Origin: Nitrososphaerota archaeon
GTDB taxonomy: Archaea; Thermoproteota; Nitrososphaeria; Nitrososphaerales; Gagatemarchaeaceae
Direction: 5' to 3'
Assembly: GCA_029785085.1 (NCBI GenBank)
Contig: JAFMAI010000001.1
Coordinates: forward strand, 1 to 64,000
Length of the DNA stretch: 64,000 bases
Both the position numbers and the translations under genes were made by a program. Below, piece after piece: positions 54,012 through 63,489 of this stretch. The notes under the pieces are model-generated. The model was given only the letters and a program-made list of their open reading frames with translations. It did no database searches and was not told the DNA's origin. Every line of letters starts with the position of its first letter. Position 1 is the stretch's first letter.

Positions 54012-55421
54012 CTAGCCGACGGCGTTCGTCATTTCGAGCGACATGAGGCGGTTGAACTCCACCGCGTATGTCATAGGAAGCTCCTTTGCGAAGGGTTCCA
54101 TGAACCCGTTGACGACCATGCTCAGCGCGTCCCCTTCTGATATCCCCCTGGCCATGAGATAGAACAACTGCTCCTCCCCCACCTTGCCTACGCTCGCCTC
54201 GTGGGTGACCGTGGCGTCGTCCTCCTGAATCTCCATGTATGGATAGGTGGCGGTGGTGCTGATCGGGTCCACGAGGAGGGCGTCGCAGCGGACCGTCGAC
54301 TTCACGTTCTTGGCTCCCTTGGCTATGTGGAGGAGGCCTCTGTAGGCGGTGTGGCCGCCCCCTTTCGAGACCGAGCGAGATATAATCTTCGACGTGGTGT
54401 CCTTCGCCAGGTGGATCGCCTTAGCGCCGGTGTCCTGGACTTGGCCTGGACCTGCGTAGGCTACCGAGATGATGTCGGCCTTCGCCCTCGGCCCGAGCAG
54501 ATAGACAGACGGGTATTTCCTGGTGAGCTTGGCGCCTCCGTTGAAGTCCACCCAAGAGACGGTCGCGTCTTCGTGCGCGTGAGCCCGCTTGGTGACGAGA
54601 TTGAGGACATCCCTGGACCAGTTTTGAAGGGTCGTGTACTTCACCAGCGACCCTTTCCTGGCAACAATCTCGACTATGGCCGAATGCAATGACTGCGAAG
54701 AATATACGGGGGCAGAGCAACCTTCGATATAGCCTACTTCGCTGTAGGGGTCGGCGACGATGAGCGTCCTTTCGAACTGGCCCATGTTCTTCTCGTTAAT
54801 CCTGAAGTATGCCTGCAGCGGCATGCTTACCTTCACGCCTTCAGGGACGTAGACGAAGGAACCTGCGCTCCAGACCGCCGTCTGGAGGGCGGCAATGTAG
54901 TTGTCCTGGTAGGGGACCACTGTACCGAAGTACTTTTTCATGATGTCGGGGTACTCTTTCAGGGCCGTCACGGTGTCTGTGAAGACGACCCCCTGCTTCG
55001 CCAGCTCCCCCTGGATGCTGTGGTAGACCGACTCGCTCTCATAGATCGCGCCTACGCCCGAGAGGAACTTCTTCTCAGCCTCGGTGATTCCGAGCTTGTC
55101 ATAGGTCCGCCTGATGTACTCAGGGAGCTGGTCCCAAGATTGGGCTGCCTTCTTCGTGGGGTTGGCATAGTAGTAGAAACCCTGATAGTCGATGTCTTTC
55201 AGCTCCGGGGCCCAGGAAGGAGGCTCTCGATCGAGGAAGTGCTTCAGGGCCTTCATTCTGATCTGTTCCATCCACGCGGGCTCGTCGTGGAGCCTGACGA
55301 TCTCCTGCACCACCCGCTCGCTCAGGCCCTTGGTGCTCCTTACCGCATACTCTTCTACGGGGTCGCTGAAACCGTACTTCTGTGCGTAGTCGTCGCCGAC
55401 GATGTCGATCTTAGAAGTCAT
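54012..55421 (-). CDS. sufB: Fe-S assembly protein SufB
   Basis: DYQGFYYYANPTKKAAQSWDQLPEYIRRTYDKLGI...FVYVPEGVKVSMPLQAYFRIN...QEDDATVTHEASVGKVGEEQLFYLMARGISE. Confidence 0.95.
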   Translation of the reverse strand: MTSKIDIVGDDYAQKYGFSDPVEEYAVRSTKGLSERVVQEIVRLHDEPAWMEQIRMKALKHFLDREPPSWAPELKDIDYQGFYYYANPTKKAAQSWDQLPEYIRRTYDKLGITEAEKKFLSGVGAIYESESVYHSIQGELAKQGVVFTDTVTALKEYPDIMKKYFGTVVPYQDNYIAALQTAVWSAGSFVYVPEGVKVSMPLQAYFRINEKNMGQFERTLIVADPYSEVGYIEGCSAPVYSSQSLHSAIVEIVARKGSLVKYTTLQNWSRDVLNLVTKRAHAHEDATVSWVDFNGGAKLTRKYPSVYLLGPRAKADIISVAYAGPGQVQDTGAKAIHLAKDTTSKIISRSVSKGGGHTAYRGLLHIAKGAKNVKSTVRCDALLVDPISTTATYPYMEIQEDDATVTHEASVGKVGEEQLFYLMARGISEGDALSMVVNGFMEPFAKELPMTYAVEFNRLMSLEMTNAVG

Positions 55422-55436
55422 GTCGCGAACTCTTGT

Positions 55437-55450
55437 ATAACATACGTTAT
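55437..55450 (+). promoter_or_regulatory. Shared palindromic element ATAACATACGTTAT, sufB promoter copy
   Basis: ATAAC-ATAC-GTTAT directly upstream of sufB start, downstream of a TATA-like CTTATAGG. Confidence 0.7.
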
Positions 55451-55457
55451 GTTCCCC

Positions 55458-56243
55458 CTATAAGGTTTGCCCGGTCTGAGGAGGAACCTGCTCTTCCTCT
55501 CTGTATCCTTTGATCCAAGTGTATCCCTTCTCCTCCAGGAGCCTTGACAGCTCCTCCCCGCCCGACTCGATTATCCGGCCTTCGAACATCACGTGGACGA
55601 ACTGGGGTTTCACGTACTTCAGTATCCTCTGGTAGTGAGTTATGAGGAGAGAGCCCGTCTGAGGGCCGGACACCCTGTTTATTCCCTCTGCTACGATCCT
55701 GAGCGCGTCGATGTCCAGTCCCGAATCGGTCTCGTCCAGGACCGCGAACTTCGGTTGCATGAGCGCCATCTGAAGGATTTCGGCCCTCTTCTTCTCCCCG
55801 CCAGAGAAGCCTTCGTTCAGGTACCGGTTCAAGAAGGAGTCGTTCATGCTCAGCATCTTCAGCTTCTCAGCGACCACTTCCTTGAACTCGAATATTGTAG
55901 GGGGCTCCGAGCCTGCGGGACGGGAGTTGTTGTAAGCGGCGCGAAGGAAGGAGAACATGCTCACGCCCTGTACGCTCACGGGGTACTGGAATGCGAGGAA
56001 GAGGCCCTTCTTCACCCTCTTGTCTGGAGCGAGCCCGACTATGTTCTCTCTGTCTATGAGGATCTCACCAGAGGTCACCTGGTACTTGGGGTGCCCCATG
56101 ACCGTGTATGCGAGGGTGCTCTTGCCGGAGCCGTTGGGGCCCATCAGGGCGTGGGTTTCACCCTGGCCGATGGTGAGGTTGACCCCCTTGAGGATCTCCT
56201 TACCCTCTACTGAAGCGTGAAGTTCCTTTATCTCAAGTTGCAT
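55458..56243 (-). CDS. sufC: Fe-S assembly ATPase SufC
   Basis: HALMGPNGSGKSTLAYTVMGHPKYQVTSGEILIDRENI...LNEGFSGGEKKRAEILQMALMQPKFAVLDETDSGLDIDAL. Confidence 0.96.
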   Translation of the reverse strand: MQLEIKELHASVEGKEILKGVNLTIGQGETHALMGPNGSGKSTLAYTVMGHPKYQVTSGEILIDRENIVGLAPDKRVKKGLFLAFQYPVSVQGVSMFSFLRAAYNNSRPAGSEPPTIFEFKEVVAEKLKMLSMNDSFLNRYLNEGFSGGEKKRAEILQMALMQPKFAVLDETDSGLDIDALRIVAEGINRVSGPQTGSLLITHYQRILKYVKPQFVHVMFEGRIIESGGEELSRLLEEKGYTWIKGYREEEQVPPQTGQTL

Positions 56244-56281
56244 AATCTGAGTTGCTGACCGCCAGTTCGTATTTAAGTATT

Positions 56282-56295
56282 ATAACGTATGTTAT
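56282..56295 (-). promoter_or_regulatory. Shared palindromic element ATAACATACGTTAT, sufC promoter copy
   Basis: Identical 14-mer on the minus strand, immediately upstream of TATA-like CTTAAATA of sufC. Confidence 0.7.
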
Positions 56296-56305
56296 TGAAT
56301 TCGAG

Positions 56306-56782
56306 CTACCAGACGAGGCTGACTTTTCTGGCGACGGCCTCGAGGAACTCCTTGTCGACCGACGAGAAGGCGTCCAACTGGTCGCTGTCTATGTCTATCT
56401 CCCCAATGACGCGTCCCTCGCTCAGGATCGGGACAACTATCTCCGCCTTTGTCGAAAGAAAGCACTGCAGGTACCTCGGATCCTTCCCCACGTCAGAGAC
56501 TATCTCGGTCCTCCCCGCCTTGGCTGCGAACCCACACACCCCCTTTTCGATGGGGATGCGGGTGTGCTCGGTCGGCGACGGCCCAGCCCAGGCATCAAGG
56601 ACCAAGTCATTGCCTTCGACTGCATAGATTCCCACCCACGAGTAGGTCGGTATGGAAGAGTTCAGGAACTTCACGATGGCGCCCCTCGCAGCCTCCCCCC
56701 GGGAACCTTCCAGCGTGGAATCGAGGCCGACGAGAACCTCCTTTGCCTGCTCCCTGCTGAGTCTTCCTGCCGCGGACTTCAA
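56306..56782 (-). CDS. GAF-domain protein, free methionine-(R)-sulfoxide reductase-like
   Basis: WVGIYAVEGNDLVLDAWAGPSPTEHTRIPIEKGVCGFAAKAGRTEIVSDVGKDPRYLQCFLSTKAEIVVPI keeps two fRMsr-type Cys. Confidence 0.8.
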   Translation of the reverse strand: MKSAAGRLSREQAKEVLVGLDSTLEGSRGEAARGAIVKFLNSSIPTYSWVGIYAVEGNDLVLDAWAGPSPTEHTRIPIEKGVCGFAAKAGRTEIVSDVGKDPRYLQCFLSTKAEIVVPILSEGRVIGEIDIDSDQLDAFSSVDKEFLEAVARKVSLVW

Positions 56783-56821
56783 CCTGTTCGCCTTTCTCCC
56801 GAGTTATTTATTCGCGACCCT

Positions 56822-57517
56822 TCAGGCTTCGCTCTCAATCAGATACCGGTAGACTAGCCCGGCGGCGATTCCACCAAGCACCGGACCGATGAGATAGATG
56901 TACCAGTAGCCTGGATAGAACCCGGACGCGATCATCGGGCCGAACGCCCTTGCGGGGTTCATTGCTGCGCCAGTGAGATTCCCGGCGACCAGGACGTCGG
57001 CCACCACTACGAGGCCTATGCCCAGCCCGCCGATGTGGGGAGCCCTGGAGTCGACCGCTGTCCCGTAGACGGCGAATACCAAGACGAACGTCAGGAGCCC
57101 CTCGATTGCCATCCCCTGACCGGCGCTCAAGGCGCTGCTGAGGGTTGGCGAACCCCACTTCACGCTGTCCCCGAGCGCCGACGGGAAGGAAGCCTCCAGC
57201 GCGAGTCCGGCGGCGGTCGCCCCCACGAGCTCCGCGATTATGTAAGGGACGACGTCTCTGGACTTCAGCTTCTTCCCCACCCAAAGACCCAGGGTGACCG
57301 CAGGGTTGAGCGCCCCGCCGGAGACGGCCATGGTGGCTGAAATCGCCACTCCGAGCCCCAGCCCGTTCGCAAGGGCCGCCACGAGTATGGCGGCTGCTGA
57401 GTTGGGACCGACCAGGCTGGCCGTACCCACCGCAGACCCGGCGCCCACGAGCACGAAGACGAAGGTGCCCACCGCCTCTGCCACTAGCTTCCTCGACAGG
57501 GTCGGGGATGTGGACAA
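56822..57517 (-). CDS. MIP family channel (aquaporin/GlpF-like)
   Basis: Two NPA boxes: GGALNPAVTLGLW and GAAMNPARAFGP. Confidence 0.93.
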   Translation of the reverse strand: MSTSPTLSRKLVAEAVGTFVFVLVGAGSAVGTASLVGPNSAAAILVAALANGLGLGVAISATMAVSGGALNPAVTLGLWVGKKLKSRDVVPYIIAELVGATAAGLALEASFPSALGDSVKWGSPTLSSALSAGQGMAIEGLLTFVLVFAVYGTAVDSRAPHIGGLGIGLVVVADVLVAGNLTGAAMNPARAFGPMIASGFYPGYWYIYLIGPVLGGIAAGLVYRYLIESEA

Positions 57518-57611
57518 AACGTTCGGCGCAGTTCCGAACAGGCCCCACTTAAGAATTCCCTATCTCTGTCCGGAATAATTCTTATAAACCGTCGGTTGTA
57601 TACCGAGCTTT

Positions 57612-59252
57612 ATGTCAGCGACTGGACAGCCTGTCATAATTCTGAAGGAAGGTTCTGGCGAGTCTAGGGGGAGGGAGGCTCAGAGGAACAACGTCACCGC
57701 CGCGAAGCTCATCGCCGAGGTTGTTAGGACTTCACTCGGGCCGCGGGGCATGGACAAGATGCTCGTGGATTCCATGGGAGATGTCACCATCACCAACGAC
57801 GGCGCGACGATGCTGAAGGAGCTCGACGTCCAGCATCCGGCCGCGAAGATGATGGTCGAGATAAGCAAGGCCACGGACAACGAAGTCGGAGACGGGACCA
57901 CGTCGGCCGTGGTGGTGGCTGGGGCGCTGCTCGAGAAGGCCGAGGAACTGATCAACAAAGACGTGCACCCAGTGGTGGTGGTGGACGGGTATGGGCGGGC
58001 CGCTGAGAAGGCCCAGGAGATTCTCGAGGCGATAGCAGAGAAGGTCAACCCCGAAAACAGATCCGACCTGCTGAAGATTGCGAACACAAGCATGATGACG
58101 AAGCTAGTGAGCGAGGACTCGCCGCACTTGGCTGGCATAGTGGTCGACGCTGTGCTTCAGGTTGCTGAGAAGCGCGAGGACGGGTTCAAGGTGGACATCG
58201 ACAACGTGAAGGTCGAGAAGAAGCCAGGCGGAGCACTGACAGACACCGAGATGATAAGGGGACTGGTCTTGGACAAGGAAGTGGTCCACTCCGGGATGCC
58301 CAAGCGCGTTGACGAGGCGAAGATTGCGCTGGTGAACTCTGCCCTCGAGATCGAGAAGACGGAGTTCTCGGCTGAGATAAGGATCAACGACCCCCAGCAG
58401 ATGCAGCAGTTCATGGATGAGGAGACGAGCATCCTCAGGGGGATGGTGGACAAGGTCCATTCAGCTGGAGCGACCGTCCTGATATGCCAGAAGGGGATTG
58501 ATGACCTCGCACAGCACTTCCTCGCGAAGGCAGGGATTCTGACGGTGAGGCGGGTGAAGGAGAGCGACATGACCAAGCTGGCGAAGGCGACAGGCGCCAG
58601 GATCGTCACCAACCTCGATGACCTCAACTCGAAGGACCTTGGCTATGCGAAGGTGGTGGAAGAGAGGAAGATCGAAGATGACAAGTGGGTGTTCCTAGAA
58701 GGGGCCAAGAACCCGAAGGCTGTGAGCATCCTTGTGAGAGGAGGAACCCAGAGGGTGGTAGACGAAGCTGAGAGGGCGCTTCACGACGCGCTGATGGTGA
58801 CCAAAGACGTCGTTGAACTCCCTGCAGTCGTAGCCGGGGGAGGCGCTCCAGAAGAGGAGGTCTCGATACAGCTACGCAGCTGGGCGCAGAAGCTCTCGGG
58901 GAGAGAGCAACTGGCTGCTCTGAAGTTCGCTGACGCCATGGAGAGCATACCTCTCACCCTCGCTGAGAACGCTGGGATGGACCCCATCGATACCCAGGTA
59001 GACCTGAGGGCGAAGCATGGGAAGGAAGGGAAGTGGTACGGCGTCGACTCTCTCAACGGGAAGGTGACTGACATGTACTCGAAGTCTGTGTGGGAGCCCC
59101 TGGCCGTCAAGCTCCAGATACTCCGTGCAGCCACCGAGGCGGCGTCCATGATCCTCAGGATCGATGACGTGATAGCGGCGAGCAAGATGAAGGCGCCCCC
59201 TGCCCCTCCTGGAGGAGGGATGGGTGGCATGGGTGGCATGCCGCCGATGTAG
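57612..59252 (+). CDS. thsA: Thermosome (group II chaperonin) subunit
   Basis: VVRTSLGPRGMDKMLVDSMGDVTITNDGATMLKELDVQHPAAKMMVEISKATDNEVGDGTTSAVV; C-terminal GGGMGGMGGMPPM. Confidence 0.97.
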   Translation: MSATGQPVIILKEGSGESRGREAQRNNVTAAKLIAEVVRTSLGPRGMDKMLVDSMGDVTITNDGATMLKELDVQHPAAKMMVEISKATDNEVGDGTTSAVVVAGALLEKAEELINKDVHPVVVVDGYGRAAEKAQEILEAIAEKVNPENRSDLLKIANTSMMTKLVSEDSPHLAGIVVDAVLQVAEKREDGFKVDIDNVKVEKKPGGALTDTEMIRGLVLDKEVVHSGMPKRVDEAKIALVNSALEIEKTEFSAEIRINDPQQMQQFMDEETSILRGMVDKVHSAGATVLICQKGIDDLAQHFLAKAGILTVRRVKESDMTKLAKATGARIVTNLDDLNSKDLGYAKVVEERKIEDDKWVFLEGAKNPKAVSILVRGGTQRVVDEAERALHDALMVTKDVVELPAVVAGGGAPEEEVSIQLRSWAQKLSGREQLAALKFADAMESIPLTLAENAGMDPIDTQVDLRAKHGKEGKWYGVDSLNGKVTDMYSKSVWEPLAVKLQILRAATEAASMILRIDDVIAASKMKAPPAPPGGGMGGMGGMPPM

Positions 59253-59261
59253 GTTAAGGGC

Positions 59262-60251
59262 TCAGAGTATCTTTACGTCTTGGAACTTCCCTTCGGTCTT
59301 CGCCAACTCGTATAGCTTGCTGGCTACGGCCACGTCTTCTATGGCCACTCCCCCGGACTTGAATAGGGTCCGCCCCTCGGGTTGGCGCCTCCCCGCGACC
59401 ACCTCGCCCAGCTCTACCGCAGAGTCCCAAGAGAACCTCCCCGCTTCCGCGGCCCTCATCAGCTCTCCATACTCGAACTTGGCCTGGGCCAGGTCGTCCA
59501 CGGCCACCGTCTGAAAGGACGCGACAGCGTCGGTCGAGATTTCTGCGTGGGTCGGGACGTTGGCGCCGCAGATGTTGGCGTGCGAGACGTCCCTCAACAT
59601 GCCCCCGTCCAGGAACGGCGCGTGGGCTGAGGTGATCGCGGTCGCGACCTGCGCGCCTCCGAGGGCGCGTTCAGGAGAGTCGAATGCCCTCGCGGCGAAG
59701 CCCTTCTGGCCCAACGTCTGGGCGAAGGCGCCTCGGCTCCTCTCATTGGGACTCCAGACGCGCACCTCCTCCACCGACATGACAGAACCGAGGGCTAGAA
59801 TCTGGGTAAGCGCCTGCTTCCCAGAGCCGAAGATTGCGACTGCCGCGGAAGTCTTTCGATAGAGGTGCTTCGTCGCCACGGCTGATGCGGCTCCCGTCCT
59901 GAACCGGCCGAGCATGTCCGCCGCTATCACAGCTAGAGGCGCAGAATCGGCGGTGTCGAAGAGGATGACCACGAATTTCGCCCCCGCCTTCGAGGAGAGG
60001 TAGGCCTTCACCCCGGCCCGGCCGAGGTAAGGCATGCTGGCGTGCATCACGTTCAGCACAGAAGACGCGCCTCTCGTCCTGGTCCGCATGAAGTTCTCCG
60101 CTTCGCCCTGCCCCTTCCTCCGGAAGGCCTCTTCCACGACGCCCACCACCTCGTCCATGTCTAGGAGGCCCTCGACGTCCTCCTCCGACAGGATCAGCGT
60201 CAAGCCCGTTGCGCTTCTTCTTTGTGTTCCGCTGCCTCGGGTGTCCCCCAC
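59262..60251 (-). CDS. Ornithine cyclodeaminase / mu-crystallin family dehydrogenase
   Basis: LILSEEDVEGLLDMDEVVGVVEEAFRRKGQGE...VAIFGSGKQALTQILAL...VRVWSPNERSRGAFA; start may be downstream. Confidence 0.9.
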   Translation of the reverse strand: MGDTRGSGTQRRSATGLTLILSEEDVEGLLDMDEVVGVVEEAFRRKGQGEAENFMRTRTRGASSVLNVMHASMPYLGRAGVKAYLSSKAGAKFVVILFDTADSAPLAVIAADMLGRFRTGAASAVATKHLYRKTSAAVAIFGSGKQALTQILALGSVMSVEEVRVWSPNERSRGAFAQTLGQKGFAARAFDSPERALGGAQVATAITSAHAPFLDGGMLRDVSHANICGANVPTHAEISTDAVASFQTVAVDDLAQAKFEYGELMRAAEAGRFSWDSAVELGEVVAGRRQPEGRTLFKSGGVAIEDVAVASKLYELAKTEGKFQDVKIL

Positions 60252-60451
60252 CGGCCCACCCGCGGGAGGTTCTTCGTCCTGAATAGCGCCATCCCCTGCT
60301 GATACCGCTGTAGCTCGACTTCCAGAAATCTGATGTCAGATGCCAGTAACGCCGACTCCTTCTCGGCCCCTTTCTTCCCCGTCAGCTCGGCCAGCTTGGC
60401 CCTCTTTTCGTCCAGCATCTTAGCGAGTAACTGCTCATACTCCGTGGTCAA
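60200..60451 (-). CDS. Small charged helical protein (83 aa)
   Basis: ORF upstream of and overlapping the cyclodeaminase-family ORF; helical composition. Confidence 0.45.
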   Translation of the reverse strand: MTTEYEQLLAKMLDEKRAKLAELTGKKGAEKESALLASDIRFLEVELQRYQQGMALFRTKNLPRVGRWGTPEAAEHKEEAQRA

Positions 60452-60514
60452 TGGGCGTTCCGGGCCAGCGGGGCCTCGAAACTATAAAGACGTTGCCAGC
60501 GGGCCGGAGCCACG

Positions 60515-60979
60515 ATGTTGACCACCGGCAGAGAAGGTTCATCGGCGCAGAAAGGTAGACTTGCCAGGGAGGAAGTGAGCTTCCGGGGGCACCCGATGGT
60601 GAGGTCCACCCATGCGACGACCATGGAGGTCACCACCGAAGAGCACCTGACCGAGAACGGTGACTGCATCATAGGCGTCAGGGCGGACAAAGGGTGTTTC
60701 GGGATCAACCCGGCTGTTAAAGAGGGGCTACGGAAGTCGGGGGCGAAGGTCACAATCAGGATCAGCGTTGGCGACCGCACGTTCCAAACTGTGGCTCGGG
60801 GGGACGTCAGGCTCAAGCTGTCCCACCCCCACGATATCGTGATCAGGAAGAGCGAATTCGTCAGCGATAGGACGCTGGCCGTGGGGGCGAGCGCGGCCGC
60901 GAAGGACATCCCCAGGGACATGGTCAGGCTGCTTACGAGCCCCGCGGCGACAGGGGTGCTCGAGATAGAGGTGGGGTGA
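60515..60979 (+). CDS. DUF371-type protein
   Basis: SFRGHPMVRSTHATTMEVTTEEHLTENGDCIIGVRADKG...LKLSHPHDIVIRKSEFVSDRTLAVGASAAAKDIPR. Confidence 0.85.
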   Translation: MLTTGREGSSAQKGRLAREEVSFRGHPMVRSTHATTMEVTTEEHLTENGDCIIGVRADKGCFGINPAVKEGLRKSGAKVTIRISVGDRTFQTVARGDVRLKLSHPHDIVIRKSEFVSDRTLAVGASAAAKDIPRDMVRLLTSPAATGVLEIEVG

Positions 60980-61926
60980 CGTTGGCGAGATTCAGGGCTG
61001 AAGCGTTCACCATGCAGGCGCTGGTGAAGTACCACGGCCTCAAGGACTGGAAGTTGAGGCTCCCCTACCACGACAGCATCTCAGTCAACACGACCTGCAT
61101 GAAGACCGAGGCCTCTATCACAGACTCCGAGAAGGGAGGCGTGTTCATAGGAGGGAAACAGAACGACTCTGCCAACGCGCGGCTCCAGGGCGTCGTCTCC
61201 AGGATTGACCCCTCAAAGAAGGCGACCGACTTCAGGATTGACAGTCGGAACGTCCCCACGGGAAAGGCGAAGGGGATAGGTTACTCGTCTTCCGCAGGCG
61301 CGGCGCTGACCCTCCTGACCCACAGGCTGCTCTCGGGAGAGTCCACCGACCTTCCCAGGCTGTCCAGGACGGCTCGGCTCTTCGCAGCCTCTGCCTCCAG
61401 GTCTCTGGTAGGCGGCTTTTCGAGGCTGTATGCTGGGAAGGATGACGAAAGCACCTACGCTGAGAGGTTCGCCGACGCCAAGGCGATGGACCTTCGCATG
61501 GTGGTCGTGCCACTGCCGTCCAGGATAAGGACCGAAGATGCGCATCGGGAGGTTCTCACGTCCCCCTTCTTTCAGGCAAGGGTTGAGTCCGCGCAGAAGC
61601 GGTGTGACGAGATGGAGAGGGCCATCCGAGGGAACGACCTGGATGCTGTGGGCAGGCTGGCGGAACGGGACACGCTCGAGCTCCACAGTCTGACCATGAC
61701 CGGTGACAGCGGTCTGGTCATAATGACCGAGGACTCGATCAGGATCATCCGAAAGGTGAGGGATCTACGGGGAGACGGGGTGAAGGCGTACTACTCGATG
61801 CAGACCGGGCCGTCGGTCTTCGTCAACACCGACGAGAAGCATCAGAACAAGGTGCTGAATGCCATGGAGAAGCTCGGCTACAGGTCTTACCTCTCCGGAG
61901 TCGGCGGCGAGGCGAGGATCCTGTGA
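60976..61926 (+). CDS. Diphosphomevalonate decarboxylase homologue (GHMP family), altered active site
   Basis: VKYHGLKDWKLRLPYHDSISVNT, YSSSAGAALTLL, ASASRSLVGGFSRLY, YYSMQTGPSVFVNT aligned by eye to MvaD. Confidence 0.85.
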   Translation: MTLARFRAEAFTMQALVKYHGLKDWKLRLPYHDSISVNTTCMKTEASITDSEKGGVFIGGKQNDSANARLQGVVSRIDPSKKATDFRIDSRNVPTGKAKGIGYSSSAGAALTLLTHRLLSGESTDLPRLSRTARLFAASASRSLVGGFSRLYAGKDDESTYAERFADAKAMDLRMVVVPLPSRIRTEDAHREVLTSPFFQARVESAQKRCDEMERAIRGNDLDAVGRLAERDTLELHSLTMTGDSGLVIMTEDSIRIIRKVRDLRGDGVKAYYSMQTGPSVFVNTDEKHQNKVLNAMEKLGYRSYLSGVGGEARIL

Positions 61927-62135
61927 GCGAAGGCGCCAGCGTCCGCGACTACCTGCGGCAGCTAGAAAGGACCAAGGCCCGAAAGGACGGCCAGGTGAAA
62001 GAGGGCCTGGAGACGTTCATCGGCCTTTGGGAGAAGGCGATCGAGAACAGGGTGGTCGGCGAGACGGACAGCGTGGAAGCCGCATTGGCGAAGCTTGAGA
62101 AAGCAGGCGGGCTCTATCGCGCAGCCGGGGCCTAG
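61923..62135 (+). CDS. Small uncharacterised protein (70 aa)
   Basis: 4-bp overlap with preceding gene; helical composition. Confidence 0.55.
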   Translation: MSEGASVRDYLRQLERTKARKDGQVKEGLETFIGLWEKAIENRVVGETDSVEAALAKLEKAGGLYRAAGA

Positions 62136-62899
62136 CGGGCCGCTTCTCCACCATCGAGCGACACGACCTGCCCTGTGATGAAACTGGACTCTTCGCTGGC
62201 TAGGAAGAGCGCGAGGCTGGCGGCCTCCGACGGCTTTCCGAACCTGCCCATGGGGATGGCGCCGACGTAGGAGCGCCTTTGTTCCCTGCCAAGCCACTCT
62301 ACCCAGGCAGTCTCAATCGACCCGAAGGCCATGCAGTTCACTCTGACCTTAGGGGCGAGCATCTTCGCCAGCATCTTGGTCATGGAGACGACAGCCCCCT
62401 TGGCTGAGGCGTAGATCAGACCGTCGGTATCCCCCACAAGGGCTGGTATCGAAGCTACGTTGACGATGGAGGAGCCCTGCTTCATCAGCCTGACTGCCCC
62501 TCGGACGCAGAGGAAGGTTCCGAACGTATCGACGGCGAAGACCCGCTTCCACATCTCAAGGGTGGTGTCTTCCAGACGGAGGTTCCAGAGCTTTGGGTCT
62601 GCCAAGCCCGCGGCATTGACCAAGATGTCCAGCCCCCCCAACTTTCTTCTTACTTCCTCGAACATCGCGTCTACGCTGGAACTGTCTGAGACGTCCGCAT
62701 GGACAACGAAGGCATTCCCCCCGGCGCCTTCGATGGTTCTGAGCACGGCCTCCCGGTGAGGAGGGCCTCCACGGTGGTTGACTGCCACAGTCGCCCCTTC
62801 CCTCGCGAAGAGCCTGGCCACCTCCGCGCCTATCCCCTGCGAGGAGCCGGTGACAAGGGCCCTCTTGCCCTCTAGCCTCAAGCGGCCCGACGAGTCCAT
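62132..62899 (-). CDS. Short-chain dehydrogenase/reductase
   Basis: ALVTGSSQGIGAEVARLFAREGATVAVNHRG...DILVNAAGLADP...YASAKGAVVSMTKMLA. Confidence 0.94.
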   Translation of the reverse strand: MDSSGRLRLEGKRALVTGSSQGIGAEVARLFAREGATVAVNHRGGPPHREAVLRTIEGAGGNAFVVHADVSDSSSVDAMFEEVRRKLGGLDILVNAAGLADPKLWNLRLEDTTLEMWKRVFAVDTFGTFLCVRGAVRLMKQGSSIVNVASIPALVGDTDGLIYASAKGAVVSMTKMLAKMLAPKVRVNCMAFGSIETAWVEWLGREQRRSYVGAIPMGRFGKPSEAASLALFLASEESSFITGQVVSLDGGEAAR

Positions 62900-62922
62900 T
62901 TCCCTGACTTAAGGGTTAGAGG

Positions 62923-63435
62923 CTAGGGCCTAGGCGCCCTTTCCCTGGCCGTCGCGCCGGCAGAGGCGTACTGTCTCAGGAACCGTATGTTGAAGAGCGA
63001 AGCCTTCGCCGAGTTCCTGACCATCTCGTCCGAGTCGGACTCTGCCTTTACGAGGACATCCTCCGAATCTGCGCTCCCGACTGAGCCCAGGGCTGCCGCC
63101 GACTCGTGCCGGACGATTGGATCCTTGTCTTCGATGACCGCCTTGGCCAGCGCTTTGTTCCCCTCCGAGAGCCCGATTTGGCCAAGGGAGAAAGCCGCCT
63201 CATGGCGGACCAAGGGGTCTGGATCATGGAGCAAGACGTCCGCCAGGGCTGGGACAGACCCCTCCCCTCCGACCTCCGCCAAGATGCAGACGGCGTGGAC
63301 ACGGAGGACCAGGCTCGGCTCGTTCCTGAGGACTTCGATGAAATACGACTCGTCCTTGCGCCCCCACGCCTCTTCCATCCCCCTCATGATTGTCATGGCG
63401 TGGGCCTCGTCGTCGACCACTGTGCTGGTGTACAA
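62923..63435 (-). CDS. HEAT-repeat (PBS lyase-like) protein
   Basis: Repeats VPALADVLLHDPDPLVRHEAAFSLGQIG / LAKAVIEDKDPIVRHESAAALGSVG. Confidence 0.9.
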   Translation of the reverse strand: MYTSTVVDDEAHAMTIMRGMEEAWGRKDESYFIEVLRNEPSLVLRVHAVCILAEVGGEGSVPALADVLLHDPDPLVRHEAAFSLGQIGLSEGNKALAKAVIEDKDPIVRHESAAALGSVGSADSEDVLVKAESDSDEMVRNSAKASLFNIRFLRQYASAGATARERAPRP

Positions 63436-63489
63436 CGTGCTGGAGTCGGCCTGGCTCGGCCTATAAATGAAGCGAAATCTTGACTTGGC

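Noticed and set aside
57585-57612. Short dyad CGGTTGTATACCG upstream of the thermosome as a heat-shock operator
   Set aside because: Only 4-bp arms, overlaps the expected initiation region; too weak to call.
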